Of a stretch of DNA of 64,000 bases, positions 18,501-30,200 are shown piece after piece. Below the pieces are notes generated by a model. That model did no database searches, was not told where the DNA came from, and worked only from the letters and a program-made list of their open reading frames with translations. This DNA comes from Camarhynchus parvulus (taxonomy: Eukaryota > Chordata > Aves > Passeriformes > Thraupidae), in NCBI RefSeq assembly GCF_901933205.1, contig NC_044574.1, positions 45,975,609-46,039,608 of the forward strand. Reading direction: 5' to 3'. A program made the position numbers and the translations under genes. Each line of letters begins with the position of its first letter. The first letter of the stretch is position 1.

Positions 18501-20050
18501 CTTCCCTGGGTCTGAGCTCCTTGAAGCAAGTCAAGCCCTGAACCTTAACAAGGCAATCCTACCAGCAAGGAATTTGCCCATGGGCATCACTTAGGTCTTG
18601 TTTGTGAGTTGTTGTCTATTAAATGGAATAAATTCCCTTCCAGTTGATTTGGCTTGAAAGTGTACAATGATCTAACATATGAGCACAAAGAGCATCCTTC
18701 CTTAAGAAATCTTTTACATATTGTGCATTTTGTATCACATATAACTTATGAAAATTAAATTACAGTTTATCGACAGCAAAGGAGAAGGGCCACCCTGAAC
18801 AGCCGGGTACCAGTGGATGGCTCTGGTAGTGGAACTGGAGCTAATGATGCACCTGGTGCTGACTCAGCCCCTGCAGAACAGGGAGCAGCAGAGGAGGGAA
18901 CTTCACTTTCAGAGTATGTATGGCTCATGCCCTACCAAATATGAAATTATGTACCTTTTTTTTTTGTTTTCTGCATAGGACTAAGTTATACTGCTATGCC
19001 TGGTTTATTTTTGAAGCCTTCCCATATTCTATGTATTTCCCTGCTTCTCTCATGTTGCATGATGATCAAATGATACCATTTGCATTTTGGGAGAAAAAGG
19101 CAGCCCAGAGCAGATGTACAACTTTGCACAGAGCCTTAGATATTGAGTGTGAGGGTATGGCAAGGAATGGGAATTACTTGTATCAAATCTGAGAGCTGGG
19201 TGAATGACTACACCTTTCTTCTAGTGCAACCAGGACACTCCTCAGGACAGGGAGACCCCAAATCCTCATAAATGCAGCACACAGAGACTTAAAGACAGCA
19301 GGGTTCTTCAGAGGAAATGTGTCATGGCTAGTCAGTGCAGTTGCATGATTGTGTGAGATTTTATGTATCAATAACCATTGAAGTGTGGTGATCTTAACAC
19401 CTACATGTTCTTTCTAGTTCTGTTCCCTCTAGTGCACAGCAAGGAGTTGTCATTAGGTGTCCCATTTGCATGGATTCTTACTCAGAGGTAAGGATCCACC
19501 TGTTGTTGTCCTTTCTGCTTTGTGGGAGGAGAAAGCCAGAAGGGGAGCTGCACAAGTCAGTTGGGTGATGTGGGTGCTGTGGGCAGCTGGCTGGAAAAAC
19601 AGCCCTTGCTGTGAAGCTCCACAAGTCACTTCTTAGTGAAGCGAAACTGGCAGATCTGAGAGTGCCTTGTAATTTTTATCCCAGATGCTTTAAATTTCAT
19701 TTGCCTGGTGCCAATAGAGCAGCAAACTCAAATTCTTTCCTCTCAATACATGTTGTGATTTTCTTTCCTCCAGATTATGCAAAGTGGACGATTGATTGTG
19801 GCAACCATGTGTGGCCATGTCTTCTGCAGCGAGTGTCTCCCTGTTGCCCTGGAGACTATCGGCATGTGCCCAACCTGCAGGGTGGAACTTACTCCAGATC
19901 TATACCATCCCATTTATATATGAGTGCTTCTGCTTCTCAGGACAGTCTCAGATGGATCTTGGACTATAGGCAGTGTAGAGACTTGTTTCTTTATGTATAT
20001 AGTTTTTCCTGTATATAGTTTCATTTTTGCTCAATTCAATTATAAATAAA
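12498..20050 (+). CDS. RNF4-like: RNF4-like SUMO-targeted ubiquitin ligase, copy B (complete)
   Basis: Complete RNF4-like gene. The core exons are ATG 12498-12506, basic N-terminal 12981-13122, SIM 13865-13944, linker D 18777-18913, RING1 19433-19487 and RING2 19774-19923. Joined, they give 190 residues, equal to mammalian RNF4. Inserted exons are B1 14779-14882, fused C-B 15317-15482 (frameshifted), C 15899-15953, B 16376-16467 and C 16771-16819. Skipping the fused exon (phase 2 to 2) restores a frame of about 290 residues. Two SIMs are seen (FIDLT and VIII-SDNES), the basic stretch QRRR is kept, all eight RING ligands are present and the tail is YHPIYI. This is the more canonical of the two copies. 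Transcript usage is unknown. Confidence 0.85.
12981..13122 (+). CDS. RNF4-like: RNF4-like copy B, basic N-terminal exon
   Basis: After acceptor ttccctgtcag. It encodes RQRKRPGGAVGSRPARKRSR and then an acidic stretch ending GAPAFEP, closing in phase 1 at donor GTGAGA. The first half matches the RNF4 N-terminus (RKRRGGAVNSR) and is a likely nuclear localisation signal. A second AG 6 nt downstream (start 12987) would remove RQ. SIM1 of human RNF4 (IELV) is not kept. Confidence 0.85.
13865..13944 (+). CDS. RNF4-like: RNF4-like copy B, SIM exon
   Basis: An 80-nt exon after ctgttttcag, phase 1 to 0, donor GTAAGT. It encodes (A)GGEFIDLT, then GESSEPEVIIISDNESPV. It aligns with the human RNF4 exon beginning AGDEIVDLT, and the split Ala codon forms exactly across the junction with 13122. 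This is the presumed ancestral unit number for the locus. Confidence 0.92.
14779..14882 (+). CDS. RNF4-like: RNF4-like copy B, B-type exon 1
   Basis: 104 nt, identical in sequence to copy A 1716-1819, with the same acceptor (catttcag) and donor (GTATGTGAG). Phase 0 to 2. Confidence 0.75.
15317..15482 (+). pseudogene. RNF4-like: RNF4-like copy B, fused C-B exon with frameshift
   Basis: 166 nt against 165 in copy A. One extra A (tcaagctgag against tcagctgag, near 15431) puts TGA in frame right away. The splice sites (tctcttag and GTACGT) are intact. Because the exon runs from phase 2 to phase 2, skipping it keeps the frame, so the gene need not be dead. Confidence 0.8.
15899..15953 (+). CDS. 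RNF4-like: RNF4-like copy B, C-type exon with half-lost RING motif
   Basis: A 55-nt exon after ccctctag, phase 2 to 0, donor GTGAGG. It encodes AWTARLISPPICENDNAE. The PPIC in place of CPIC shows descent from the RING1 exon, with one zinc ligand lost. Confidence 0.7.
15961..16160 (+). repeat. Post-C-exon intronic repeat, truncated
   Basis: The intronic repeat lacks its first 110 bp or so here and starts at the cagcccttgctgggaggctcc part. It ends with gtgccaatagagcagcaa. Confidence 0.8.
16376..16467 (+). CDS. RNF4-like: RNF4-like copy B, shortened B-type exon
   Basis: The usual ctgcag acceptor is deleted here (ccattgctggg). The AG at 16374-16375, inside the old exon, keeps phase 0 and gives a 92-nt exon starting SRQHPLGSREAENAA and ending in acidic EEEPQDIE, phase 2, donor GTATGT. 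Confidence 0.55.
16771..16819 (+). CDS. RNF4-like: RNF4-like copy B, C-type exon keeping a CxxC
   Basis: A 49-nt exon using acceptor ataacacaag, phase 2 to 0, donor GTAAGG. It encodes PSGSLLCVICMSCYSQ, close to human RNF4 PSGTVSCPICMDGYSE. This is the least decayed C exon and shows that C exons come from RING1. The acceptor has a weak pyrimidine tract. Confidence 0.6.
16865..17060 (+). repeat. Post-C-exon intronic repeat
   Basis: The repeat is present from the ggagttgcaaaactcag part to ctagcattgactg. The final gtgccaatagagcag part is deleted. Confidence 0.8.
17287..17380 (+). pseudogene. Decayed B-type exon, copy B
   Basis: Counterpart of 5581-5672. The acceptor AG is mutated (ctgcaacaatg) and the phase-0 frame stops, so it is not expected to be spliced in. 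Confidence 0.65.
17381..18776 (+). other. Long intron before linker exon D, copy B
   Basis: Nearly identical to copy A from 5673 to about 6950. The copy A segment 7030-7360 is missing. No independent gene or element was recognised. Confidence 0.7.
18777..18913 (+). CDS. RNF4-like: RNF4-like copy B, linker exon D
   Basis: A 137-nt exon using AG at 18775-18776, phase 0 to 2, donor GTATGT. It begins QRRRATLNSRVPVDGSG and ends EQGAAEEGTSLS. The Arg run aligns with the basic RRRPRRNARR patch of RNF4, used for nucleosome contact. An upstream AG (start 18766) gives phase 1 and would splice directly from the basic N-terminal exon, skipping the SIMs. Confidence 0.75.
19433..19487 (+). CDS. RNF4-like: RNF4-like copy B, RING1 exon
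   Basis: A 55-nt exon after ccctctag, phase 2 to 0. It encodes AQQGVVIRCPICMDSYSE, close to RNF4 SCPICMDGYSE. The in-frame acceptor at 19417 would add five residues. Confidence 0.92.
19545..19735 (+). repeat. Intronic repeat after RING1 exon, copy B
   Basis: The ends of this intron are near-identical to copy A, but the middle (19640-19715) differs and reads aaactggcagatctgag. The intron is therefore a patchwork of conserved and diverged segments. Confidence 0.75.
19774..19923 (+). CDS. RNF4-like: RNF4-like copy B, RING2 and C-terminal exon
   Basis: 49 codons and TGA after ctttcctccag. It has TMCGHVFC, CSEC and MCPTC, and the exact RNF4 C-terminus YHPIYI, so the dimer interface and E2 contact surface are probably retained. 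The start IMQSGRLIVAT is close to human IVQNGRLIVST. Confidence 0.95.
   Translation: MMQSGRLIVATMCGHVFCSECLPVALETIGMCPTCRVELTPDLYHPIYI
20045..20050 (+). promoter_or_regulatory. Polyadenylation signal AATAAA, copy B
   Basis: AATAAA about 122 nt after the stop, in a 3' end nearly identical to copy A. Confidence 0.85.
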
Positions 20051-20745
20051 GTTTTGAATAGTTGAAATATAGTCTGTCTTCTCTTCTGTGTTGGACTGTG
20101 CTGATAGGCAGAGATGTTGTCTAACAGGTGGAAGTAAGGCTCTTGGTTGGAGCAGTCAGAAGCTCGTTCTTTTCCTCTCCCTGTAGTCATTGATTTGGGG
20201 GCAATGTGCTAAAGCCGCAAGCTTTGTAGTTCTTGGGGCCAGCGTGTGTTGTATGGGGAAAAAGAAACAGGGCCTGTTTGGGGTGAGAGGGATCCGATTT
20301 CTCAGGGCAGACTCTGTTGCCCGCTTTGGTGAAAGTGTCCCGATTTCATTGCTGAGAAGATAGAAAGAGTAGCAGGTGGTGCACACATCCAAAGAAAGCA
20401 AGGTTCTTTGAGAATAACTGGTACATTAACAAACTGCTGCTTTGAGTGTTGTAAGGTTTCATAGAATTAGAATCTGGAGGCTTTTGAAGGAATGTGTTTT
20501 TGAATGCATGTAGTTGGTTGCTGACTTTGAGCTGTTGGCAGTACAAGTGTGTTGTAGCTCCAGTTCCTTCAATTACAGCAGTACAATCCTAAGTTCCACT
20601 GAAGAGAAATGCAATTGTCCAGAGATATAATAACTGGACATAAGAAAGAAAATTATTCTGCTATCCAAAAGTAATAAAGAGGTAAAGGCAGATCTCAGCT
20701 AAAAATGCAACAGTAAATTCATTGTGCCATGATACAGAGAACTGA

Positions 20746-23700
20746 AAACTAAACTTTCCTTACTTCCAGCATTGTCTTGAAGCCAAATTTTTTATGTCTT
20801 TCTCAGTTTTGGTGTTTTATTCCTTTGGATTTCTGTAATTTTGTTCACTTTTAAACAGTAGCGTCTCAAAGACCTTGGCAGGACTCCCATCACAGATCTA
20901 TAATTTTGTAATGATTAGGGAATGATAGGTCAAGTGTTCTTAAAATGATGTTACAGATATTATGAAGGATGGAAAAAATTCTCAGTTTTAGAGTTTATGT
21001 GTGGAGTTCATACCCATTTCTCAAGGAAGCTGCAGAGTTAGATGGAAATCATAGTGTGTTGGGTTAGAGGGCTTCTAAGAGGCCTTCCTCTCATTTGCCC
21101 AGGGGTGGAAATGAGAGTGCCCTCCACGTAGGTCCCTTGAGTTGTCCTTCAGGCTGAAAGATTTACCTTTCTTAAATTATTGGGAAACCACCCCAGGCTT
21201 CACAACCTTTCAGACCATAAGCAGCAGCCTCATGATGATGCCAGCCAGCTCTCCCAGGACTCTCAGATGGGTCCTGTTTATTTCTGTGGACTTGTATGAG
21301 TTAGAGAACTACACCCAAGGAGGGAAAAAGTAGCTGTGGCTGTGGTAAGATGGGAAATGGCAAACATGGAGGAAACGGGTAAGTTTTTTGACCTCTGAAA
21401 TAAACAAGGATAAGTCTAAAATGTCATTTTAAACTTACTTGGATAAGAAAAAAACAGATAAAAACCCCATCTAGTAGCTACCCTACCAGTATTTTAGATG
21501 TTTTAGCCTGATATTCCCCAGATAGCTGGGATACTTCTGGTGCAGGCACGTGGAGATTGCAGTGGGGTGTAAATGTGCAGAGGTAAGGGTGGGCTGAATG
21601 GAGCATGGTTATTTGACATACTCCAGCTGTGGAACTCTTTCCCTCTAGCAATTTTGTTCCCCTCCCCTGTGATATGTTTGTAGAAAGGTTTTTAATCTGG
21701 TATGTCCTGGACTGTGGACTATTTCTGGGTTATCACTGGCTGTTTGAAATGATAGAGGAAAGAGCTCCTTATGTGATGTTTGGTTTTTTATTTTTGGTGA
21801 CATGCTGACCTCCAATTTGGTTGCATTCAGTCTTGTATAAAAAACACACATTACAATGCAAGCAGAAGCTGAAGAAAATAAGGTAGGTGATTTTAATAGC
21901 TTTATGCAAAGAATCCTACTATTTCACAAAGAAAATACAAAAATGGTGGTCTGGGATATCATAAACAAGTTCTGGTAGAGCTCTCAGGGTGCCAATAAGT
22001 TTGCAAACTCAAGGTTAAGTGATTGCATTTTATAACATGCATATTTCTTTGTGGTATTTGTATTTAGCCAGTGGAATTTCCCACAACAACTACCAGGTTT
22101 TAAATTAGGCTTTCAAATAGAGGGAGTTTTAAATAAGGACAACAAAGTTATGCATAGTTAAAATAGATGACAGGGAAGGATCATGAGGGATGGAAGCCTC
22201 ATGGTTTAGAACTTAGGCCAAGAATTTTGAGCCAACTGCTATTCATTACAAACTTTCTTGCTCCTTTCTCAGAGGCATCAAGTCCAGATCACTGTTGGCA
22301 ACCCGAAGAATCAAAGTTGTGATTCACTACTGCAAATCCCAGGCACCCTCCTTCAACTGAGGTCTGCAATGGGCGACTTTCTAAAATTAACTTTTATTCA
22401 GTTACATTTTGCAACTATGCAAAGGCTGTAGAATTGCCAGGCTCCTGGTTATTATGGGGCTTGTCTATCTAAAATTACTTTTCATCTTCAACTCTAGATT
22501 CTTTCAAGAATTGATGCCCATTTTTGTACCCATTTTGCAGTGCTACAGTTCCTGAGCTATAAGGCATATATTTTGCTATGGTTCAATATAATCTTGGATG
22601 ATGACATGTTGGGCTGATGATAACTCCTGGTGTATTTTATTGGCATTGCTCTCTTAAACAAAATCACATTGGATACAGACTATAGAGTTGTCTGAGAGGT
22701 CAGCAGTTATAGTAGGTGTGTATAATTTTGCACACATTTAGCTAATTTTGTAGAAAGAGCTAATATTTGGCACCCAAGAAGGTTGTTTTTATTCATCTGG
22801 CATGCTTCCATTCAAATACCCATTTAATGTGGTCACCAACTATAGAAATAGTTGAACAGTACTGTAAATGGACATGTTTTCTTTGTTGGGATGATTGCTG
22901 ACACACTGAATTCTTTTCATTAAGTAATTTGACCACAAGCATCTCTTTACTTTGGAAAATGAGGAAAAAAGCTCTAGCAAATACACTTCCTTTCAGTTTT
23001 CATATTTGCAGTGTTTATATAGGGGGATATAATTAGAATTTCAGGATAAATTGCACAAGGTATTGGAAGAAAATCAAGACTAAAATAAACCTTCAATTCC
23101 TTTTTTTTTTGGATTTGACCATTGCACACAAACATTTGGTTATAAATAGATACCTCATCCGTGCTGGAGTAACATTTTACATTCAAAGTAGGATTCTGGA
23201 AAAGAAAATCCTTTTCAAAGTGATCTGAAGCAAACATGCAATTTGAAACCTTTGGTTAGTTTATGAATCTTTACTACAATTGGATTACATTTATATGCTC
23301 TGTAGTAAATACTAAAAAGCCCTCAGAAGTAAAATACATTCCAGTGGAATAGTCCTTACTGAGAGAACTTGCAACTGCAGTTGTTTTTGTCTCTTGATAA
23401 GTTTGCATTAGCAGGGTATTGTGTACTATTGGTATACACAGTAGCTGCTGTTCCAAGAATAAACACCACTGGCATGTACACTGCCAACCTGACAGACATA
23501 AATCAGCTAATCCATTTGATGGTAGCACTTACCTTAGCTGGAAGAAGAGGGAGCACTCAAGTTCTGAGGAGAACACAGTACCATTCTGTGTCTACCATTC
23601 TTATACAGAATTTGCTACTCTGTGTGGAGATTGCTGGAAAATACAGTTTTACACTTTTCCTTGTGAATCTAATCTTGAAGAATGTTAGTGCCTCTCTAAA

Positions 23701-24869
23701 GATCTGTTAACCATGAAAATGTAAGCACACACATGCACAAGATTCCTAGGAATTAATACTTATCTTCATCTACAGAGCAGAGTCAGTGCAGCGCAGAAGA
23801 CAGTAAGATAAAGTTTTCAGCTGGTGTTCTCAAGCTGTACTTTTGAAGAGTAATGTTTTCTGCCTGGATGATCAAGTCCACTAGATTCATTTCTTATACA
23901 AAGCACAGCAGGTTTCTGTAAGTACTGTCTGACTCTCATTGTTGTATGTATGCACCTTCCATTTATTGAGAAAGAGTAGAAAATACCTTTATTTGGTAAT
24001 TTGCTGGTTTGAGCCAAGAAAATCAAAGCTGAATTTGACACCCATGAAACCAAATAGGAAGAAATTACTCAAAGCAGTAAATGCTAGGAGGTGCTAGTTA
24101 AATTCTAATCAATACTCCAGATCTTGCTCTCCTGTCACTGTGTGAATGAGAAACTCAGTCAGGTTTTGAGATGTACAAGGAATCTGTAGAAATTTTTATG
24201 AGAGATATGCCTAGGGCACACTGATACAGTACTCCTTGGGGTTGCATCCACTGTACAGAGCTGCCCTAGAAGTGAGCACACCTAACTTTTCATTCATCAA
24301 TGCTATTGATGTTGGGGAAATGATTCATAAACTAAATGAATTAAAAGTCCAGGACAACTAGGTTTAGCTTCAATACTTGTTTGTTTGAATCCAAAAATCG
24401 TAGTCTTCTGGGAGCCAAGAACCACAGATTAGTATCTTCAGTGTCATTTTACAGCACAAACAAACCTGACCCTTTAAGTGGACTTCTTTTGGTTTCTTCC
24501 TGACTTAACATGCTTAAAATATATTAATTTTTTCCTTAGGTCATCACTGCCTTTCCTTTCACTGAAAGTACAAACTGAGTACTATGCAAGGCTGACAGTC
24601 TGATTTTCTGATGGGCAGCTGACATTCTTTAACTGCACTTGAAGGAAAAATGATACCTCATTTAACTGGATAGTTTCCCTCTGCCTTTCAGAGCTGACAA
24701 TTTTTCACTATAAAGGTACAGCTTTCATGCTATTCAGGTTATTGAAAAATATTTTAGAGCAGCTCAGGCTATGGTTCTTGGAAGAAGGTAGGCCTTTCTG
24801 TAGACACTCTCCTGTCTATTTTTTCAGCTCTTGATAGTTCCCCCACCTGACCAAGCATAGTTCTCAGTC
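20746..24869. other. Intergenic DNA
   Basis: AT-rich unique sequence between the RNF4-like cluster and the first CR1 fragment. Apart from an unexplained open frame at 23419-23688, no gene, RNA or repeat was recognised. Confidence 0.6.
23419..23688 (+). other. Unrecognised open frame of 89 codons
   Basis: An open frame with many Cys, Trp, His and Tyr codons (for example CGDCWKIQFYTFPCESN near its end), a composition unlike random AT-rich frames. No clear splice acceptor or start context was found, and I do not recognise a family. It may be a fragment of a last exon, an old insertion, or chance. Confidence 0.2.
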
Positions 24870-25445
24870 ATGGTTGGTTGATAAGGGAAGAGCAACTGGT
24901 GTCAGCTGCCCGGACTTGTGCAAAGCATTTGATATTGTCCCACACATCCTCCTTGTCTCTAAACTAGAGAGACATGGATTTGATGAATGGACCACAGAAT
25001 GGATGAGGAATTAGCTGCATGGTTGCACTCAAAGGGTTGTGGTCAATGGCTTCATGTCCAGTGCTCATGGAGAGCAGTGACAAGAGGTGTTCCTCAGGGG
25101 TTGTTCTTGGGACTGGCACTTTCTCATATTTTTGTCTGTGACATGGACAGTGGAAATTTAGTGTGCTCTGAGACAATTTGCTGAACAATACCAAGCTGAG
25201 TGGTGGGGTCCACATGCTGGAGGGATGGGATATCACCCAGAGGGACCTTGGTGGGCTTAACAGGACGTTCCATGCAAACCTCATGATATTCAGCAAGGCC
25301 AAGTGCCAGGTCTTGGACAAGCACAAATGCACGGGCTGGCTGAAGCACAAAAAAAGGCTGGGTGAAGATTAGATTAAAATCAGCCCTGAGGAGAAGCACT
25401 TGGTAATTTGGTGGATGAGAAGCTGAATGGAGCTCATCGATGTGC
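24870..25445 (+). mobile_element. CR1 LINE fragment, reverse transcriptase region
   Basis: Diverged CR1 text on the + strand: a [16 protein letters not shown] stretch, then gttcctcaggggttgttcttggg (PQG-LG, the RT motif following the active-site region), then F-DMDSGN, and the caaggccaagtgccaggt part. It is broken by frameshifts and truncated at both ends. Confidence 0.88.
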
Positions 25446-26390
25446 TCTTGCAGCCCTCTGTCCCTCCATAGAATTAGTCATTAATTCTGCCACTAAGTCT
25501 CTTACAGGTGGAATCTGTAGAGCTCTGCAGGACTGTTTTTAATTTATATTGGAACACTTTAATAAAGTCTGAAAAACAGTTTTAAAATTGTGAATAGATT
25601 TGTTGCAATGTCTTTTAGAATTCCCCTCTCCTTTAATGATATTCGTTACAACTCTTTCTGAAATTTTCTCACTTCATCTTCTGTGGAGTCTCCTCATTAC
25701 TAATGGAGAAATCTTCTAGTCTTGTGCTCCCAGTCTAAGTCAGAACTGTTTTATTTCTCTGCCCTAAGAAAATTGCAATTCAGGAGAATTGCGCTTTATT
25801 TCAACAGTTCTGGCATTTGTCGGATTGCATTTTAAAGGAAACACAATACTTGTTGTCTTTTCTTGAAAAATATCCCTGAAAACACATAGAAGTCTTCAAA
25901 AATGTTATTTGTGTACTTACTGGTTTTAAATATACAGCTTCAAAATGAGCACAGCATGAAATAAAATTGAATGTTACTGCATTATTTTAGCAGAATATAA
26001 AATAATCAGTAAATGTCCACCAACCCCTGTAGATAACCCTGAAACTGCTTAATTTCCTTTCATGCTCAGCACTTAAACCCATATTAAATCTTCTGCATCC
26101 TCTCGTCTCTCACAATGTATTCTGAAGACATGAAGTTCATGCACAACTTAGTCTCTCTAATACTACTTAATGAAAACCACAAGCAAAATCTGTACTGCTG
26201 AAAGGCAGTAAAAGGCTCCCAAGCAACTCTCTGAGTACTAATCATGATACCAGTCAAGTGCTTTATTTATCTACTGCTTAATTTATCTATTACTACTCTA
26301 CTTCTATGAGATCTTGTGTTTTTTTGACTTAAAACAGATGAAAATTTTATTGCTATAAATTTCTAGTTTCACGGAGGTTTCACTGGTTCC
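25446..26390. other. Unique sequence between two CR1 fragments
   Basis: AT-rich, without recognisable coding content. It may be an insertion or unrelated DNA between two separate CR1 insertions. Confidence 0.5.
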
Positions 26391-27290
26391 TGATCTGTTT
26401 AATGTCTTTGTTACCAAACTGGATGATGTGGCACATGCACTTGTGGCATCAGCAAGTTTGCTGATGACCCCAAACTGAGACAGTGGCTGACATGCCAGAG
26501 GGTCTTCCAGAGAGACCTCGACAGGCTGGAGCAATGGGCTGGCAAGGGCTCTATGCAGGTCAACAAAGGCAAGTGCAAAGTTCCGCACCTGCAGAGGAAC
26601 AAGCCCATGCACTGCACACTGATGGCTTTGCACAAAAGAGCCTGGGGGCCTGGTGGACACCAGGCTGAACAGGAGCCAGCAGTATGACCACTGCAAAGGC
26701 GGTATCCTGGGCTGCATTGGCAGGATTGCTGCCAGCAGGTCAAGGGAGGTGATCCTTCACCTCTACGCAACACTGGTAAGGCCATACTTGGATTGCTGGG
26801 TTTAGCCCTGGGCTCCCAAATACAAGAGATACAAAGCTACTGGAGACAAGTCCAGAAAAGGACCACCAAGTATTTAAAGGACAAGACCATTTCTCCCAGG
26901 AGTAAAGGCTGAGAGAAACAGGACTCTTTAGCCTGAAAGATGAGAAGGCTTGGGGGAATCTCATCAATGTGGAATAATACTTGAAAGGAAGGTGGTGTAA
27001 AGCAGATGGAGCCAGGTACTTGCCAATAGTGTCCAGTGACAAGACAAGAGGCTATGGACTCAAACAGGAGATTCCACCTGAACATGAAGAAACACTTTTT
27101 CACTGAGGGTGACTGAGTACTGGAATGGGCTGCCCAGAGATGTTGAGGGGTTTTCAGCCTTGGAACAATTCAAAAACTGCCTGGACACAGCCCTGGGCAA
27201 TCAGCTGTAGGTGACCCTGCTTGAGGAGGGACCTTGAACCAGGTGACCAATAGAGGTCCCTTTCAGTCTCAAATATTCTTTCAGAGCTTG
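26391..27290 (+). mobile_element. CR1 LINE fragment, 3' region
   Basis: Matches the CR1 3' half in order: ttgctgatgaccccaaactg, gacaggctggagcaatgggc, ggaatgggctgcccagagatgt, and the end near tttcagtctcaaatattct. The frame has many stops. It is an old insertion in the same direction as the one at 24870. Confidence 0.88.
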
Positions 27291-30200
27291 CAGTTTAATA
27301 TAAAGTTGAACAGAGAATCTGGGTCAACAAAATCAAAACTAAATGAAAACTCTTCCTCAGAGCATCTGCACTAGGTTCTCTTGCCTCCTATTTCCCCTTG
27401 GAAATATACTAGGAATTTTCTGTATGTCAAAACAAGACTGAAATCAAATAAAAAATTCCATTAGACACAGCCATATTCCCTTGAGAATAGCAATTTAAAC
27501 TCATTTATATAAGCAGTTCTAGGTCAATTTATTAGTAACTAGTACCAGAGGATACATGTCATTACACAACTATAGCTGAGCTTAGGCAAGCAAGGATACA
27601 GCACCTGAAACCAAATGAAACCTAGTTTTCCCTCAGGAAAGAGGGACCAAGAGTGATTTATTTATTTTCAGCTAATTTACTCCATCTTTGCTAGAATTCA
27701 TGTAGAGATTCAGGTTCATTATGAGAAAAATAAAACAGCCTAAAGGACCAGGTAAAAGTAGTGCTTGATCATTTCCCTCTGGAAAGACATTTTTATAATT
27801 TATAATTTGTAATTTATATAGGAAGTCTGGGCAGCATACCCATACTTGCCCTCTCCCTCCTCCCCCAGTATGGGCAAAGAGCCCAAGGCACAGTGAGGAA
27901 CAAAGTTATGAAAACTGTTTGTCAGTCTAAGCTGGTACCTTAGGCAGTTGTAAATAATTTTCTTCTGGTTCTGCATCTCCCAGTGTATTTCTTGCTGTAA
28001 GGACCATAATTCATGAGCAGGAACAATTGAATCCACGCTGCACCAAATTATTCTCTGCTTTTGTCATAAAGACAACTTTTCAGGTTGATTTATGGCTCTT
28101 CCTTATATATTAAAATTCTTATACAACCTAAGAAGTTCTAGCTTGCAGTTTTGGCTCATGAAAGAGAAAACTTAGCTGAAGTCCATAATTTTTTCAGGTA
28201 ATATACAAAACTGCTGGCCTGCTTAATTCAATACAGTTCCTATTAGAATTATGTGAAAAAGAGCATGTCTTCATGCAAATCTCTTCTGTTAATGTTATCT
28301 TTTTCTTTTGTTGAAATTATAGCAGAAATTGTGCAGTTAAGTTTGGTTTCAACTCACATATTTGTGGGTTTTGATTCTTAAAAGCTTTTTATTAGTTATC
28401 CTCTCTATGACATACATAACTCTTTTCCCGTTTTATTTTATTTATATTTTATTTAGATATGGGGAGTAATCTGGTGATTACGTTTTTCTTTTTTGGGTTG
28501 TTTTCTTTTTTAAAGAATCTGTTGTCTGCCTTTAATGTTGTTGAACAGAAGGGTTTTATGCACCTCTTGCCCATGAAAAAGACAGTGCAGTTGATCCAAA
28601 GTGTTGCTGAGTGTGTATTTTCTTGCCATATAAATAATATTTCTTGGGTAAATATCACTAAGGCTGAATGTCTTGCTTCTGCCTCAGTTTTGGTCTCTTC
28701 TCTCTGACTGCTAAATGCATGTGCATGCATCCCATGGAGACAATTGTGATTGAAGTGACAAAGTACTGATGATGTAGTATGGTGTTCTTGTGCTCCAGCA
28801 CTGGCCTTCTTGAGGAAAGCAAGCAGCATCAGGCATTGGCTGCGCAGTGTAGAACTGGACATGAAGTGCTGTAGCATGAGCTGAAAAACACAGGACCTGT
28901 ATTGGACTCAGTGTATTACTAGAACAGTAGAACCTTACAAAAATTACAGGGAAAAAAGTTAGGCAAAGTAGACTGACTCCCTAATGAATGGGGTAATGTT
29001 AAATTTGGGGGATAATCATTCTGATGCCCTGTGCAAAATATGTTTGGTATCAAAATTGGTAATGTGGAGAGCTAGAAATCTTTTTAAATTATATATGCAC
29101 ATTTCATACATATGAAATTTTGCAGAGTTTTGAAAGGCAAATTATTATTTATTTACAGGGGAAGATAACTTCTTTGCACTGTAATGAAATGCAGTAAACT
29201 TCAGCACAAATACTACTCATAGTGTTTAAAGAGGGATCAAGTATATGTGGAAAAAACTTACTGGAAAAAAGCAAATTAATTTGGAAGACTTCATGCAGAA
29301 AAAGCATATGGAAGCTTTTGAACTAGTATCCAAAGCACAGGGTTTATCTGCATAGAAGGTAATTGGATACTACAGTGTCTGACAGGTTGAATGATTTTCC
29401 ATACCCTTTCAAGAAGGTTTACTAAGAGAGAGCTGGAGTATAAGAGTGATTTAGCTGATTGAATTGCTGTATTTCCTTGATACCTTATAGTTTTCTTATT
29501 AGCATGGGAGTCATAGAGATTTTTACGTGCCATGTGACGGAGATAATATTTACTTAATAAATTTTACTTTTAAATACATCATAGAATTGCATAGCCTCAG
29601 AGGAAAAGTAGTGACATTGAAAGTCTCATAGGAAATTTGGACTTGGATTCTTTCCTTCTGTTCCATTTTGTAAGAACTATGCTTGTTACATTAACAGCAC
29701 AAATGCAGACTGTGACCCTGCTGGCCATTAACTGCAAATCAAGTGGTTTTTACACAAGTTGTGGTGTGATTTAGTGACTTGGGATAATGTGGGATTTGTG
29801 GTCAACTTTCTCAGCCTCAACAAGAGTGAAATACCTAGAAAAGAGGAAGGATGGATTTGGGGTTTAAGTATGAAATTGAAAAACAGGAGATCTGTTCCTG
29901 ATTTGATGACAGGTTATTTGATTTGTGGAAAAGTAATTTTTCTGTTCCTTAATTTCTTCTTATGTAAGTGGCAGTGTTATTGACTGATTCTGCTGAATAG
30001 AGGACTTGATTTATTAACATTCATAATGTGCTTTAAGACAAGGAGGAAGTCAATATTAGGAAAGTAGACTTGAAAGAACATATTTAATACCTTCCTCAAA
30101 GAAAAGTTAGTTGGCAGTAGAATACCCTGAAGGCAAAATTTTCTATTGGTGTGTTTATGTCCAATTCATAGGTATGTGTAACAATGAAGATAAATGTTAA

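Larger units (their letters stand above)
13541..20745 (+). repeat. Segmental tandem duplication, copy B
   Basis: Counterpart of 1-9385. It lacks the SIM array expansion, the C1-B2 exon pair with flanking introns (copy A 2170-3270) and about 330 bp of the last long intron. It has its own differences in B4, C4, D and RING2. The left edge of similarity cannot be set because copy A begins at the window edge. Confidence 0.93.

Noticed and set aside
24870..27290. A single CR1 element interrupted by 950 bp
   Set aside because: Possible, but the two parts overlap in CR1 position (both cover the segment after the RT motif), so two insertions are more likely.
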